From the NCBI GenBank assembly GCA_910592205.1, contig CAJVPJ010000354.1:1-27403 (forward strand): a stretch of 27,403 nt of DNA, written 5' to 3'. The DNA is from Paraglomus occultum. Its lineage: Eukaryota; Glomeromycota; Glomeromycetes; Paraglomerales; Paraglomeraceae. Positions 10,190-20,789 of the stretch are shown here, piece after piece. A program made the translations under genes and the position numbers. Numbering within the stretch: the stretch's first letter is position 1; each line of letters starts with the position of its first letter. Below the pieces are notes generated by a model. The model was not told where the DNA came from. It made no database searches and saw nothing but the letters and a program-made list of their open reading frames with translations.

Positions 10190-10400
10190 GTACAATCAGA
10201 TCAACACCTTACAGCCTAATCGTATTTTAACTATGAATGTACGATGATGCAAATCATCATACGATCGGATCATCGTACAATGAATTTAATCCAATGCAGA
10301 TCATCGTGCATTCTATCCAATAATTCAAAATACGATCTTCATGCAAATCATTGTATGATTGACAGTCTAATCATACTGCGCTCAATGCAAAATATTGACT
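10190..10400. repeat. Cluster of ATCATCGTAC-type palindromes
   Basis: Many overlapping direct and inverted copies of GATCATCGTAC / GTACGATGATC variants. The clearest pair is TGTACGATGAT at 10238-10248 and its exact reverse complement ATCATCGTACA at 10269-10279. Further degenerate copies lie near 10190, 10300, 10330 and 10350. The block could fold into nested hairpins. It may be a decayed MITE or an expanded palindromic repeat. Confidence 0.55.
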
Positions 10401-10678
10401 AACCGTAAACTGATAAAATTCCCGAGCAATAGCTGTACAATTGGATTTACATTTACCGTTAACTGAAATGGCTGCTAGTAATTATACAAACAATTATTGA
10501 CATCTATCAGAAATTAGAAGGTTAATACTTCAAGTACCATTTATTAGTTTTAATCAGCAACTCTTATATAACAGACTAACAACTTGTTTGTAAGGATACA
10601 ATGCCTTAATCTATAACATTGGTTATACTGGTTGACATTGCTTAATATATCTCTTATCTAATCTACATATTACTCTAC

Positions 10679-10830
10679 ATTGACATATGTCGATTCCAAA
10701 TTGACATAAATTCTAAACTGACATATGTCAATTTAAAATAGACATAATTCCAACTAACATATTAATTTGAAGTTGACGTATGTCCATTTAGAATTGACAT
10801 ACGTTGATTCAAAATTGACGTACAACATTT
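10679..10830. repeat. Minisatellite with unit near TTGACATATGTCAATTNAAA
   Basis: About eight tandem, diverged units of 17-21 bp. The unit core TTGACATATGTCAA is itself a palindrome, so each unit can form a small hairpin. Variants include TTGACGTATGTC and TTGACATACGTTG. No coding frame in the repeat is believable. Confidence 0.7.
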
Positions 10831-11400
10831 GTCGAAATAATTCAGGTTATTGCATAGGTTTGATAACGATTTCTATTCAAGTCAAAATAACATGCAACGC
10901 TCTCAAACATTTTTTCTTGTTACAGCCAAGTTATTTAAAGCGTGGCGGATAAATGCTCGATTATTTAAATTTATTGTTATATTTATTATTAATTAATATT
11001 TTGTTTATATTGCTAATTTTAATATGTGAGTGAACGGCAAATTAATAAATCTGTAGTTATTTGTTGTAATCGCTGGTATTTTCTTGCTTTAGAATGTGTT
11101 CCTTAAAACGTAAGCTTATCCTGCTGAGAATAAAGTTGATCAGATGCTCAGGAGACGCAAGGTAGCGTGAAGCTTTGTGTTTTGTGAACTGTTAGGGCAA
11201 ATGGTTTTACAATGGAAATTGCGCTTTCAAGGCTGAAGGTATTAGTATATTTCGTGTATTGTTCTGTAAACGGGTATTAGTATAGGAATGTAAGATAGAG
11301 AATCGAAACTGAAGAAGAGTGAGTAATAGCTATTAAGAGAGGTAAAGAAATGGAGACATGTGTTTATGACATATAATGAACAAATAAGAAAAAAAAATGC
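10831..11400. other. Non-coding spacer
   Basis: AT-rich with no recognised gene. A minus-strand open frame at 11242-11514 overlaps the inverted repeat that follows and has no protein-like features. Confidence 0.4.
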
Positions 11401-11573
11401 CTGGAGATGCTCCAGAGCAACTCCGTGGAGTAATACTTTGGAGTGTAATCGTAACACAATGAATAAACAAGATAATTGTCTAGCACTCCGGATTAGGTAA
11501 TACCCTGGAGTCACTCCAAAAGCTGTACTCCAAAGTTATTCCATAAGTGGCACTCCAAGGTCACTCCACATAA
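11401..11573. mobile_element. MITE-like inverted repeat with GGAGT/ACTCC motifs
   Basis: About 170 bp with inverted arms. TGGAGTAATACTTTGGAGTG at about 11426-11445 reads, on the other strand, as CACTCCAAAGTATTACTCCA, matching TGTACTCCAAAGTTATTCCA at about 11524-11543. At least ten GGAGT or ACTCC pentamers occur in the block. It has no coding capacity. The superfamily is not assigned, because terminal bases and target duplication are not clear. Confidence 0.6.
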
Positions 11574-12312
11574 TGACTATGCCACATTACGTCAATTCAG
11601 AGTAACATACACCCTGCTGTAAAGTTATTGAGTAATTTAATCGAGATAAACGTACAGTCAGATAAACAAAGTTTGGAGAAAATTTAGGCGGTCTTTGATT
11701 GACGTTGTTTTATTCTGATAGACTATAATTGACCCGGTAATTGCAAAAGATACACAGAGAGGCGAGGGCATTAGCATATTTCTCCTTGCGATAACCAGTC
11801 GTATAATATATAGTGATAATTTGGGCGGTGGGGCATGTCCGAGCTATCGAAGGCGAATTCATCGTCGTACAAGTTTTTTTAACGGTATGAGACATATTGC
11901 TTTCGACTTGATAACGTTTACATATTTTTTGTTATATGTAATAAGTGCCCTTAATTTTGTCTTTTCCAATCTGCTGGTATATTATAAACTTATTAAAGGA
12001 TTCCGAAGGCTGGAAATTACCCTTTTGTTTTGTATATTAAAAATAATAAATGCGTTGTTTCGAAATACAAATAATCACAGAATGATATCATCAGTGTTTT
12101 TTTCTAAATCGTAGAAACAAAATTATCAATAATATAATGATATATAAATGTTTTTTTGAATTACAAAGAACGTCAAATGAAATACCGAATGATGACACAC
12201 ATAAGGTATCGTCAAATGAATAGCAAATGATCGGTTGAGTATCATGACATCATGTTTGCGACACAAGAGAATGAGTGCAGATTTGCTCAATCACGTGATC
12301 CAATTTATTATC
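11574..12312. other. Non-coding spacer with a possible further pogo-like remnant
   Basis: No gene recognised. Around 11822-11860 the sequence GGCATGTCCGAGCTATCGAA is a diverged match to the TGTCCGACTTATCGA repeat units farther right, so a third decayed copy of that MITE may lie here. Open frames at 11821-12114 and 12252-12497 show no domain and partly cover repeats. Confidence 0.35.
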
Positions 12313-12420
12313 TGTCCGACTTCCGACTTGCTGCTGCTACGAGGGTGGTTCCGACTTATCGAGAAGGTTTAAATATAAAAAAAAAACTGACTAGATTTGT
12401 TCGACTTACTGAATTTACTG
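12313..12420. mobile_element. Decayed pogo-like MITE right end
   Basis: Copies of TCCGACTTATCGA and variants lie at about 12314, 12321, 12350 and 12400, followed by GAATTTACTGTG. Read on the other strand this is CAGTAAATTC then AGTAAGTCGAACAAAT, close to the CAGTGAAA..CGATAAGTCGGA ends seen in many pogo/Tigger-like elements (family knowledge). The middle (AAATATAAAAAAAAAACTGA) matches the second copy at 12718-12857. No left end was found. Confidence 0.5.
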
Positions 12421-12717
12421 TGCATTACCATTTTGTTTTGAGATGTTCTGATATAATTCTGTTACCTCCCATATTTTTATCGATGCTTTATAATTGAAGC
12501 GTAAAAAAAAACGCTAGTAGTGCTTTTTTTATTTGATTGTAAGTTTGTAATTAAACGATAGTAATCGAGGAAATTAATTTTCTGTAAATTAGCGAGACAA
12601 TTAATTTATTGTAATAAAGATTGCGTTGACTGATAGTTAAGATGGAGAGAAAAATATAATGCGATTAATCTAGAACAATTACTTATAATTCCACGAGTTT
12701 ACAAACTGTATTGCGTA

Positions 12718-12857
12718 CCTATGAAACTCGATAAGTCGGACACGGTGGAGCGGCAGACTGTCCGACTTATCGAAATGATTTTAATATAAAAAAAAAAAAG
12801 AAAAGTGCGAAGGGATTTGTCCGACTTATCGAGTTTCCGACTTATCAAATTTCACTA
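12718..12857. mobile_element. Small pogo-like MITE
   Basis: Inverted ends: GAAACTCGATAAGTCGGAC at 12723-12741 and its exact reverse complement at 12819-12837, followed outward by a second CCGACTTATCAAATTTCACT. An internal unit TGTCCGACTTATCGA lies at 12759-12773, and an A-rich core at 12783-12800. About 140 bp, with no coding capacity. The subterminal doubled GATAAGTCGGA motif is typical of pogo/Tigger-like transposons, so I infer a non-autonomous member. No autonomous partner lies in the window. Confidence 0.65.
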
Positions 12858-13880
12858 TGTAATTGCAATTATCTTTAATATAACAATGACAGTTATTATA
12901 TTCGATTACTTCTCAATTATTGCATAACTAACTCGGCCGAATGTAAATTAAACGTTTCATTTTCTTACAGTAAATGTTCGACAACTGGCTGTATTCGATA
13001 TTTATTGTTTGACAAAAACCGCTTTGTAAGCTACCGACCAATGATGTCTCGGTGTGACGAATATCAGCATAACAATTGGTTAAATAACTAAACGGATATG
13101 AATTGTAATTGCTTACGAATCAATATTACGATGACAGTTTGGAGTAAACTTGCAAAGTGTACTTTAGTCTTTCAAACCCTAGCGGATGCTATCTTCACAG
13201 TGTTTGTGTTTGCCTTTAATTTACATTACTTGACAATTTGTTATAGCAGTTATATACATGATTATTAAATATCTTAATTTAGATTCATTATTATACTGTT
13301 ACATAACTGCTTAATTAATTTTGCTTATAATGCAATTGGTTCATGCGTGTCCGTCTTTGTTCGATTCTATTAATAACTGCTTAGAATTCTCTTCTTTTTT
13401 TTTTAATTTGAGATTGGTTCTTAGTTTTAATTTAATAAGACAGCCAATGTTGTTCGAATATGCTGAAGCTTTGGTATGTCCGGAGAAGTTGTTTTTTTAA
13501 ACGGTGGTTTAAAACTGTTAAACAAATTATTTTATCAGTATCTTATTCGTAAGGTATATTGTATAATAAACTACAAATAAAGACATTGACGTAAAGGTTG
13601 TAAATCTTGCGGTATACGGGTCGAAAGCGGAAGGTTGACTCTCTGCATATTACTTGTAAAGACAACTGCACAGATGTCTCTATTTTCAGTCAATCACATC
13701 ATGTTCCAGTTGATACTTATTTGTCATTTTTACCATGTCAGCGATTTTCTAAGCATCCAAATGCGTCACATAACTGGTTGCAGACAACGGTTATTATAAC
13801 GTGCGCCAAATGTAGTTGCCGTACGAAAATATTATTTTGTCATGTTTTTTGTCTGATATTCCGAGTGAGGCAATCATAAT
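12858..13880. other. Non-coding spacer
   Basis: AT-rich. One 90-codon open frame at 13607-13879 starts from a non-ATG codon, contains several Cys and His but no recognisable finger spacing, and runs into the next repeat. It is not called as a gene. Confidence 0.35.
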
Positions 13881-14081
13881 ATCGACAATTATTTCGTAGA
13901 CGTAATAGTTCGCCGACAACTATTTTACTGACAGGGTTGTTTTACCGACAGGTTCATTTCATCGACAATCCTTTTTTGGTGGTTGACCACAATTGTCGAT
14001 TAAATAATTGTTGACGAATGATTTGTCGGCGAAATAACCTTGTCGGCGAAATATTACGCCTACGAATAATGCCCGATGTCG
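13881..14081. mobile_element. MITE-like inverted repeat with CGCCGACAA motifs
   Basis: About 200 bp. The left arm TTTCGTAGACGTAATAGTTC then GCCGACAAC (about 13892-13920) matches the reverse complement of the right arm, ATTCGTAGGCGTAATATTTC then GCCGACAAGG (about 14037-14070). Extra copies of the motif (CCGACAGG, TGTCGGCGAAAT) fill the interior, and ATTGTCGAT lies in the centre. Non-coding. Superfamily unknown. Confidence 0.6.
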
Positions 14082-15129
14082 TGATACGAACGACGTAACG
14101 ATGCATAAGAATATTCGTACGGAATTTGTCTTTGCTAAGAATTTGTTGGCAATTTATGATACCGACGGTTTCAACTGTTAGCATGTTGTGCGACTCTGTT
14201 CTTTGTTCTATCGGCTATATGTAACATTACATAATAGAATACCTTTAGTTCTCTGAGTTCTTCACCCCTCTCGATCAGATTTATTATCCTTACAATATAA
14301 ATCAGATGTAAGGCATCTCTGTGAATTAAACCCACTCTCGAATAACTGTTAGTATATAAAGCGTTGCTAACGAACAGGTTCTTAAATGGGGAGGTAATGA
14401 CTATCGTTTGATTAACCAAATATAGTGATAGTGATAAAATTTAGTCCCCGATTTAGTTAGCGTAATTTTGCTTGTGAACAATTCATATGATTTCCACGGT
14501 AAACAATCTACCGCTCTCCTCATCTGCATAGAGACACACGGCAATTTGTGCAACACAGTAGCGAAATGTTATGTCCATTAATAGCAGACAAAATACTATG
14601 TAACAAAGTTTGCCGAGTGACTGTTTCAAAGTCTAAGAATTACTCAGCTGCCAAGTGGCGATAAAATATTAAAAGGGATAGTATTTCATATTGAAATCAA
14701 AACAATATTCCGATTCGACATTTCAGTACTGATCCGGGCCTTCGTTTGTCGCATTTGTGTATATACATATTTGAGTTTCCGAATCTCAGTAGTACATACT
14801 AACTTAAGTGTTAAACAGCCTTTCTACCGGGAAATAAACGTAAATGTCTAGAAAATGGAACTGTTTCAAAGAAGGCCGTTTAGGAAAGATCAATGGCTTA
14901 TCCGGAATAGCACTGACATTCGTCAAGATTAGAGACTGCTTTAATAGATTTAGGAAATGTGGTTATCATGTGCGAAGCGATCATTGATCACTTGACTTGC
15001 TTGCATTAAAGTAGGAACATACATTGAATGGCATTTCGTTGACTTAATAAAATTCATGACAATTACTATATAAAGACTACGCCATTAAATGCAATTAACC
15101 GTTTCAGGAGAAAAATTGTTGGCAAAAGA
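14082..15129. other. Non-coding spacer upstream of the integrase gene
   Basis: No recognised gene. A minus-strand frame at 14171-14419 (82 codons) and a 25-codon plus-strand frame near 14855 (MELFQRRPFRKDQW) are open but without recognisable features. Confidence 0.35.
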
Positions 15130-15136
15130 TATAAAT
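15130..15136 (+). promoter_or_regulatory. TATA-like box of the integrase gene
   Basis: TATAAAT 55 nt before the chosen ATG at 15191. Spacing is plausible for a short 5' leader. In such AT-rich DNA the match could be chance. Confidence 0.25.
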
Positions 15137-15190
15137 AACGCATGACACAATTTTCGACCTGTGTTTACGTACACGATAAACAAGAACGAA

Positions 15191-17154
15191 ATGTGCACTC
15201 GATATGAATTTGTAGCCCCGGAAACGTTCAACGTTATTCTCGACAATTATCTCGAGCGGCGCTCTGAAAAGAGAAAAGCAAAAGCGTTTATTACTCGCAA
15301 AATGTATGATCTAGCTATTAAAATTCTGCTTAATCCAAACGATATAAGATTGGCCGACAAGCAACTTAGACACTGGGTATATAATAACTGTATATTATTC
15401 AACAAATGAATATTTCGTATCTTGCATGTTTTAATACTTGTTTTATTATAGGTTCGTACAACTTTTGAGCTAAGAAAAGATGCCGATCAAGACAATTACA
15501 TACTTTACAAAAGATCCAAAGGACCCAACAGTAGGCCTGCGCGGCCAGTTTGTCCGAAGGAACGCTTATACGAAGTTCTAGCGGAAATGCACGATCAACT
15601 TCAACATCCTGGCATGACAGTGTTTTGGAACGCCATTGCTTCTAAATACGCATGCATTACGCAAGAATTAGTGGAAATATTTATCAGCAACTGTTCTATT
15701 TGTAATTTTTATAAAAATAAAGGAAGATTGTCCATGAAAACAATATTACCTTCAAAATTCCTCACCAGGGTTCAGTATGACTTGATGCATGTAACGCTAC
15801 CGGATGAAAACTTTCAATACATCTGCCATGCGAGGGATGATTTTACCAACTGGCTATGGACGGCTCCACTGAAAACCAAAAGCCCTCAAGAAGTAGTCAA
15901 TGCATTGTTCAACATGTTTATTGTATTCGGTGCACCGCTGATTCTTCAGTCGACTAGCGGGAAAAAATTCACCGCCGAAGTTATTCAACTCTTCAAGCAA
16001 AGATGGCCTCAATCAAAAATTATTCAAGGAAAATTGCTTCCGAGATCGCACGAGAATATGGAAAAAATAAACAACAGCTTGCAACAAAAGCTAGCGGAAT
16101 GGGTGAATTTAAATAAACATAGTTGGAATATAGGACTTCCAATTATCACTTATGAAATTAATACATCAGTTTCCCGCGTGACAGGTGCAACACCATATGA
16201 ACTGGTGTTTGGTCAAGCGCCAGTTGCAAATTTAAATTTATTGAGCGAACTCGAGGATGAAGGTGTATGCAGTGAGGAAACCATGCAACTGAAAATTGAA
16301 GAAATGCCCTATTCTAATAATGATTGTGCATACAATAATGAGACTACTACCAATGTAGGAAATGCCGAGCTGTTAATCGAACAGGTATGTGGATAAATTA
16401 ACTTTTTGATATTTTACGGTTTGGACAAGCTTATAATTGCGTCGACTTGTTACGACAGGAAAATGCATGTTCTGCAAACGCTATGGAAGCAACTACCGGA
16501 CAAGAAGGAGAAAAACGGGGAACTAATTTTGAGAATAACCAAGATGACGAAAGTCAACATAGTGTAAAAAAAGGAAAGGCAAGTAATATAGAAACATTTA
16601 ATTAATCTTCTGATTGTTAACAGTAGTAGACTAACCAAAGATTTTATTCTACTATACAATCAGAAAAGTTCTCGTTCGCAATGCGCAAAATGTAACAAAC
16701 CCCCCACATCAATAAAAGAGTTTTGGAGACAGGCAGAATGTATAACCGAAGAAGATTGGGAAAGCGTAAAAGAATTGCTATCATCGACCGAAGAGTTGTT
16801 GGTAGTAGAAAAATCTACAGATAAATTGAAGAAACACTTGACAATTTTATTAAAAAATTTGCTAAGATTTGAGCAAAATAACAAGTTTCCTCAAAATGAA
16901 GTGCGAGAATGGAACAACAAGATAAGCGCGTGGTTACGCATTGTATCTGAACGCGCAAACAGCTCTCTTGAACAACCTGTAATCGAACCGATTACTAAAA
17001 ATACTAGTGAAGTTAAAGTAAAAAGACAGAAACGGTCAAATGTTGCGGTAAGTTGTGATTTAATAATATCGCATAAAATTGGTATATAACATCCATCTGA
17101 TTTGATATTTGCTTACAGAAATATCTAAATACCAAAAAATTACGTTTGGAGTAG
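15191..17154 (+). CDS. Integrase-derived protein (HHCC plus integrase core), five exons, catalytic Asp lost
   Basis: Seen: exons 15191-15376, 15452-16384, 16459-16578, 16664-17047 and 17119-17154. Introns are 75, 74, 85 and 71 nt, all in phase 0, giving 552 aa without a lesion. Donors are GTATAT, GTATGT, GCAAGT (a GC-AG intron) and GTAAGT. HHCC zinc module: H109-x4-H114-x28-C143-x2-C146. Core: first Asp D172 (RVQYDLMHV). The second position is Thr230 (LQSTSGKKF, where relatives have SDNG). Glu266 follows with exactly 35 residues between, so the DD35E spacing is kept but reads D-T-E. Conserved ATPYELVFG follows at about 334-342. Exons 3-5 add a charged tail with C-x2-C (SQCAKCNK) and a Lys/Arg-rich end (VKRQKRSN), possibly nuclear. 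Known: such integrases resemble Ginger/KRBA2-type proteins of retroelement origin. Inferred: domesticated or inactive, perhaps DNA binding. No reverse transcriptase or LTR is visible nearby. Confidence 0.8.
16579..16663 (+). other. GC-AG intron in the integrase gene
   Basis: Donor AAG|GCAAGT and acceptor AATCAG|AAAAGT, with an ACTAAC branch motif at about 16630. It joins GKK-GK to KSSRSQC in phase 0. Apart from GC, the donor matches the consensus closely, as is usual for this minor class. Confidence 0.65.
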
Positions 17155-17984
17155 GGCTAAGCCCAAATTTGATTAAGTTTTGATAAACGTTATGTTAATG
17201 AATATGACTTAAGTACAATTATGTTACACACTTTTACATAGCAAATCTGTTAAAACTTTTAATAAGCTACACCATTTATATGATTTCTATAATTAATTTA
17301 CGTTGAATAATATTCCTATGATCTTATATTAAAGTTATGAATTGAAGAACTTTTTTACAACCAACCCAAATGCAATAGTCGCAAAGTGTAACAAATTACA
17401 TTAAATATTATATAGCAATAAATAAAATTTAATTTAAAATTTAAAGTTTTACGGATCAGTCAAGTGCGCAAGTACGCCTAAACACGTATCGTAAGTTGTG
17501 CCTTAATCAGCAGTTGGATAATTAAGATTTAGTTGCTAAACGCAAACAAACCGCAAGTTAACGGCTTTTGACAAGGGAGTTTTTTCTGATGGCGACCAGT
17601 AACGGCTTTTAAAATGAACGGACGATGTAAAGTTTTAACATTTAGAAAATGAACTAATCAATACTTCGAAAGGCATGTACTATAATACTTAAAGTATGAC
17701 TACTTAATTAAACTTTTCTCTTTTATTTAACCAATGCACTTTTTTTTGTACAGACACCTCCATCACGGTTATAGCTAACTTCTTTTTTATAAAAAAGAAT
17801 GCCAATAAAACCCTGCCCTTATGCGCATACAAACATAATGACACACAACATTAGCACGTTCTGATCTGTTGTTTTCGATTAAGCTTGTGTCGGGCGGGAA
17901 AAAACCAATGAACAACAGTTTACGATAATGAATTTGCCAAGAACCGTTTCATCCAATTTAAGGGCATCACCTACTACTATTGGC
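17155..17984. other. Non-coding spacer
   Basis: AT-rich 3' flank of the integrase gene. AATAAA-type motifs are present, but none is clearly the 3' end. The phrase AACGGCTTTT occurs twice near 17560 and 17610. No gene recognised. Confidence 0.4.
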
Positions 17985-18270
17985 ATGTGTACCCGGGGTA
18001 TTTCCCTAGTTCATTTTAGTACCCGGGATCGTCGTGAAAGACGGTATATCGTTTGATAGCGGGGATAGCGGGGATAGCGGGGAGTGCAGATCTTCACTTT
18101 TTTAATCAAATTTATTCAGTGTTACTATGGATTTGAATTTGATTGGTGGTTTTATTAGCATGTGGGAATAACATCATAACTGGTACCCGGGTATCAATCA
18201 AAATTTGGTATTCAAAAATCGCCGCAGGGTACAGCTAACAAGGTGGTACACATATATGGTACTTTGTAAC
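17985..18270. repeat. GTACCCGGG/GGTAC motif cluster with a 9-bp tandem repeat
   Basis: GTACCCGGG-type motifs lie at about 17990, 18021 and 18182, and GGTAC variants near 18228, 18244 and 18259. Inside, at 18055-18081, is GATAGCGGG repeated three times exactly. The flanks ATTGGCATGTGTAC and GTAACACTAATGGCAT are loosely inverted. This is probably a decayed MITE; the limits are approximate. Confidence 0.4.
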
Positions 18271-18299
18271 ACTAATGGCATTGAAATTTGTGCAACATG

Positions 18300-19255
18300 C
18301 AAAACATCGGAATGATCACTAAAGGTTAATACCTCACATTAATTAAGAGGGTCTAGGTCCACGGGGAATTTTATCAAAAGGATTAGCACGCTAAAACCAT
18401 CCCCATATTGAAGAGTTAATAAATCCGATTGGTATTTGGGATGTTGAATGTTTGTACTTGTCATAATATGATACATTAATCTGGGCGATTATTTCGCTAA
18501 AGTCTAGATCTAAGGTTAACGTGCAATCTATATATGGTTTTCACATGAAATCATAATTTAATAGATCATATGGAATTTTTGCATTCAATTATGGCACATG
18601 GCTATTTCGTTGATTACATAAGAAATATGCTGCACAGGATTGGTTTGTTTAGTAACAATGTAACTTTTGAACAAATTATTATGTGGTATTAATGTCTGGA
18701 ACGGTAATGGAGTAGTCGAGAAATTTTAAATTCAAGACTCTCTAATGCCAATCGAATTAGTTAATGATAAATACCATGTACAAGCAAATTTGTCAAATCA
18801 GTATAATTTGCTGCCATCTCATAACAATGTTATTTAAAATTTGAAACAGCTCTCCACAGTACTAGCGTAATGCGAAAACTAGCAACTTTAGTTGTTTCAA
18901 AGACGGTCGTCCTACGTAGTCCCTATTCATAATCCATTTGCGTTACTGATAGTCACAGCTTGCTTACAGCAACTATAAACTATTATTCTGATAATAGATT
19001 GGCGCATGTTTTTGGATTGTTGGCCTGTGACTCAAAACTTTTAACCCGCAGACTTTGTTCGAGAATTTGCATTGTCTTAAAAACAGACATAGATTCTATA
19101 GTGCATGTTATTTTACGCAACCTGTTATCAGTATGTTAACAAAAATTGCGTTTGATATCCCTACTAATGCTGGGCGTCGTATTACAGCATAATGTGCATG
19201 TCATATGAGTACTTTGATTAATTTGATTTAATTTACACACATCCAATTGCTACCG
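18300..19255. other. Non-coding spacer
   Basis: AT-rich, no coding frame or strong repeat recognised. Confidence 0.4.
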
Positions 19256-19540
19256 TCACATCATCTGTTTTAACCCAAGTCGGAATTCGGTCAATCCTAG
19301 AATGACCAACAACTGTTCCTCAGAATTTGATTTGTGTTGGAATCGTGTATCAATTATTTGCTTAGCTCTGTCAATAAGCGCATACTCGCAATAATTTCTA
19401 ACCATATACATGCTGCAATTGTAAGCAAACGTTTTCGCCCTCTTTTTGCTTTTTGAACAATCGGTTTAATGGTAAGATTGTTATTTGCGGGAAAAAATAG
19501 AGTTTGCTATTATTTTAAACTCCATCGCTCATCATACCAA
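19256..19540 (-). CDS. Short unrecognised coding-like segment, minus strand
   Basis: On the minus strand, ATG at 19411-19409 starts MYMVRNYCEYALIDRAKQII, which continues through FQHKSNSEEQLLVILGLTEF to a TGA at 19258-19256 (51 aa). The frame is open upstream to 19465, and TTACAATTGCAG just before the ATG resembles an intron acceptor. A second minus frame overlaps from about 19540 (NNNLTIKPIVQKAKRGRKRL) and stops near 19328. The balanced composition suggests real coding origin, with either an unseen upstream exon or a frameshift joining the two frames. Domain not recognised; it could be an exon of a longer gene or a transposon remnant. Confidence 0.3.
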
Positions 19541-20789
19541 ATTATGTTCAGTTTGTCTCTTGAAACGTTCCATAACACAATTACTAAAGCATTACTTCGT
19601 TGTTATTCAATGTCGAGCCTTTTCAATCATATATCAGTTATCTTAACAATTACGCATAAATAATAAAGGCTTGCAAATACCATAAAACTTATAAGGCTAT
19701 AAGTAAAGAATGATATTTAATTAACTTATTTTCTACAATTGGGTATCCTGGTCGATTACAAAAACTCCGTTAATGCTGCTGTTACAGCAATGTTAGTAAC
19801 TTCTTATAGTTTATCATTGTTCAAATTTATAACAATTGAAGAATATAATAAGTATAATTTGAACCAAATACGTGTAATAAATGTTGGAAATGCAAACTTT
19901 ATGTGCATAGAATAATTGTATGTACTTAGGTACGTTTGTGTGTGTTAAGGCTTGTATTATTGAATATAATACAATTAAATAAGATTCGGCGTGCGAAATC
20001 AAAAGAGTAGCTGAGCGGTGCAATGTTTGAATAGTTCTCTCAAACCAAATCGGTTCTATTGTTCTAATCAATTGAGCTGCAAACTACTTAAGTCGTAGTA
20101 AAATTGCACCCAACAGCAGTTGAACGGACGAGGCATGGTTGTAACACGTAAAAACACGTACATGCGCTTGATGATCATAGAAAAGTAAATTATAATAATA
20201 AAGCTAATGTAAAAATACTTAAAGTGTGAGTTTTTAATAATTAATTTAAAAAACTGGATAGTAATAGTGTATTACATGGCAATCAGATAATAAATATTGC
20301 ACTATACTTAGTAGTAAAATAAAACGGCTACTGCCGTTACTAATCGTCTCCTATTACATAACTCATTAGTTACAATCACAATTCGTTGACTACCATAAGA
20401 ATCCTACTACTACGGAATTATGCATGACATATTAATATATAAATCTTAACTTAATTAATTAGTTATAATATTTATACACTGCTGAGACTTTGAACATAAA
20501 AAAGTACATTCCAGACTCTAATTTTAGCATTTGTTAATACACAAAACTGTATTGTATAACTATTTGCTGCAGTCAGCATCAATAAAATTGTTGTATGTCA
20601 GATGAAAATTTGTGTCCATTCCGAATGGGCATGTATCATAAAGTAAAAGGCAATCAGGTAACAACATTATAAAATTATTTTATTGACATTACGATATTAA
20701 CACTGCCAGAATGTGATGAATATAAATATAAAATTACAGTATTTTTATATAAAAATAAAATATATGAAACTAATTACATTAAATCCATT
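19541..20789. other. Non-coding spacer
   Basis: AT-rich. Open frames at 19469-19663 (+) and 19814-20071 (-) have no recognisable domain. I checked the region near 20000-20060 for a tRNA and did not find a cloverleaf. Confidence 0.35.

Noticed and set aside
11821-12497. Open frames at 11821-12114 and 12252-12497
   Set aside because: They overlap MITE remnants and A-runs, without domain or start context.
13607-13879. Cys/His-containing 90-codon frame
   Set aside because: Non-ATG start, Cys and His not spaced as a finger, and it runs into a MITE.
16450-16884. Minus-strand open frames opposite the integrase gene
   Set aside because: Shadows of exons 3 and 4, whose plus-strand frame and splice sites are convincing.
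17155-19255. Reverse transcriptase, LTR or gag sequence next to the integrase
   Set aside because: Looked for in the 2 kb downstream and 1 kb upstream; no such frame or long direct repeat is visible.
19980-20070. Possible tRNA-like segment
   Set aside because: No cloverleaf arms or B-box of the GGTTCGAATCC type could be built.
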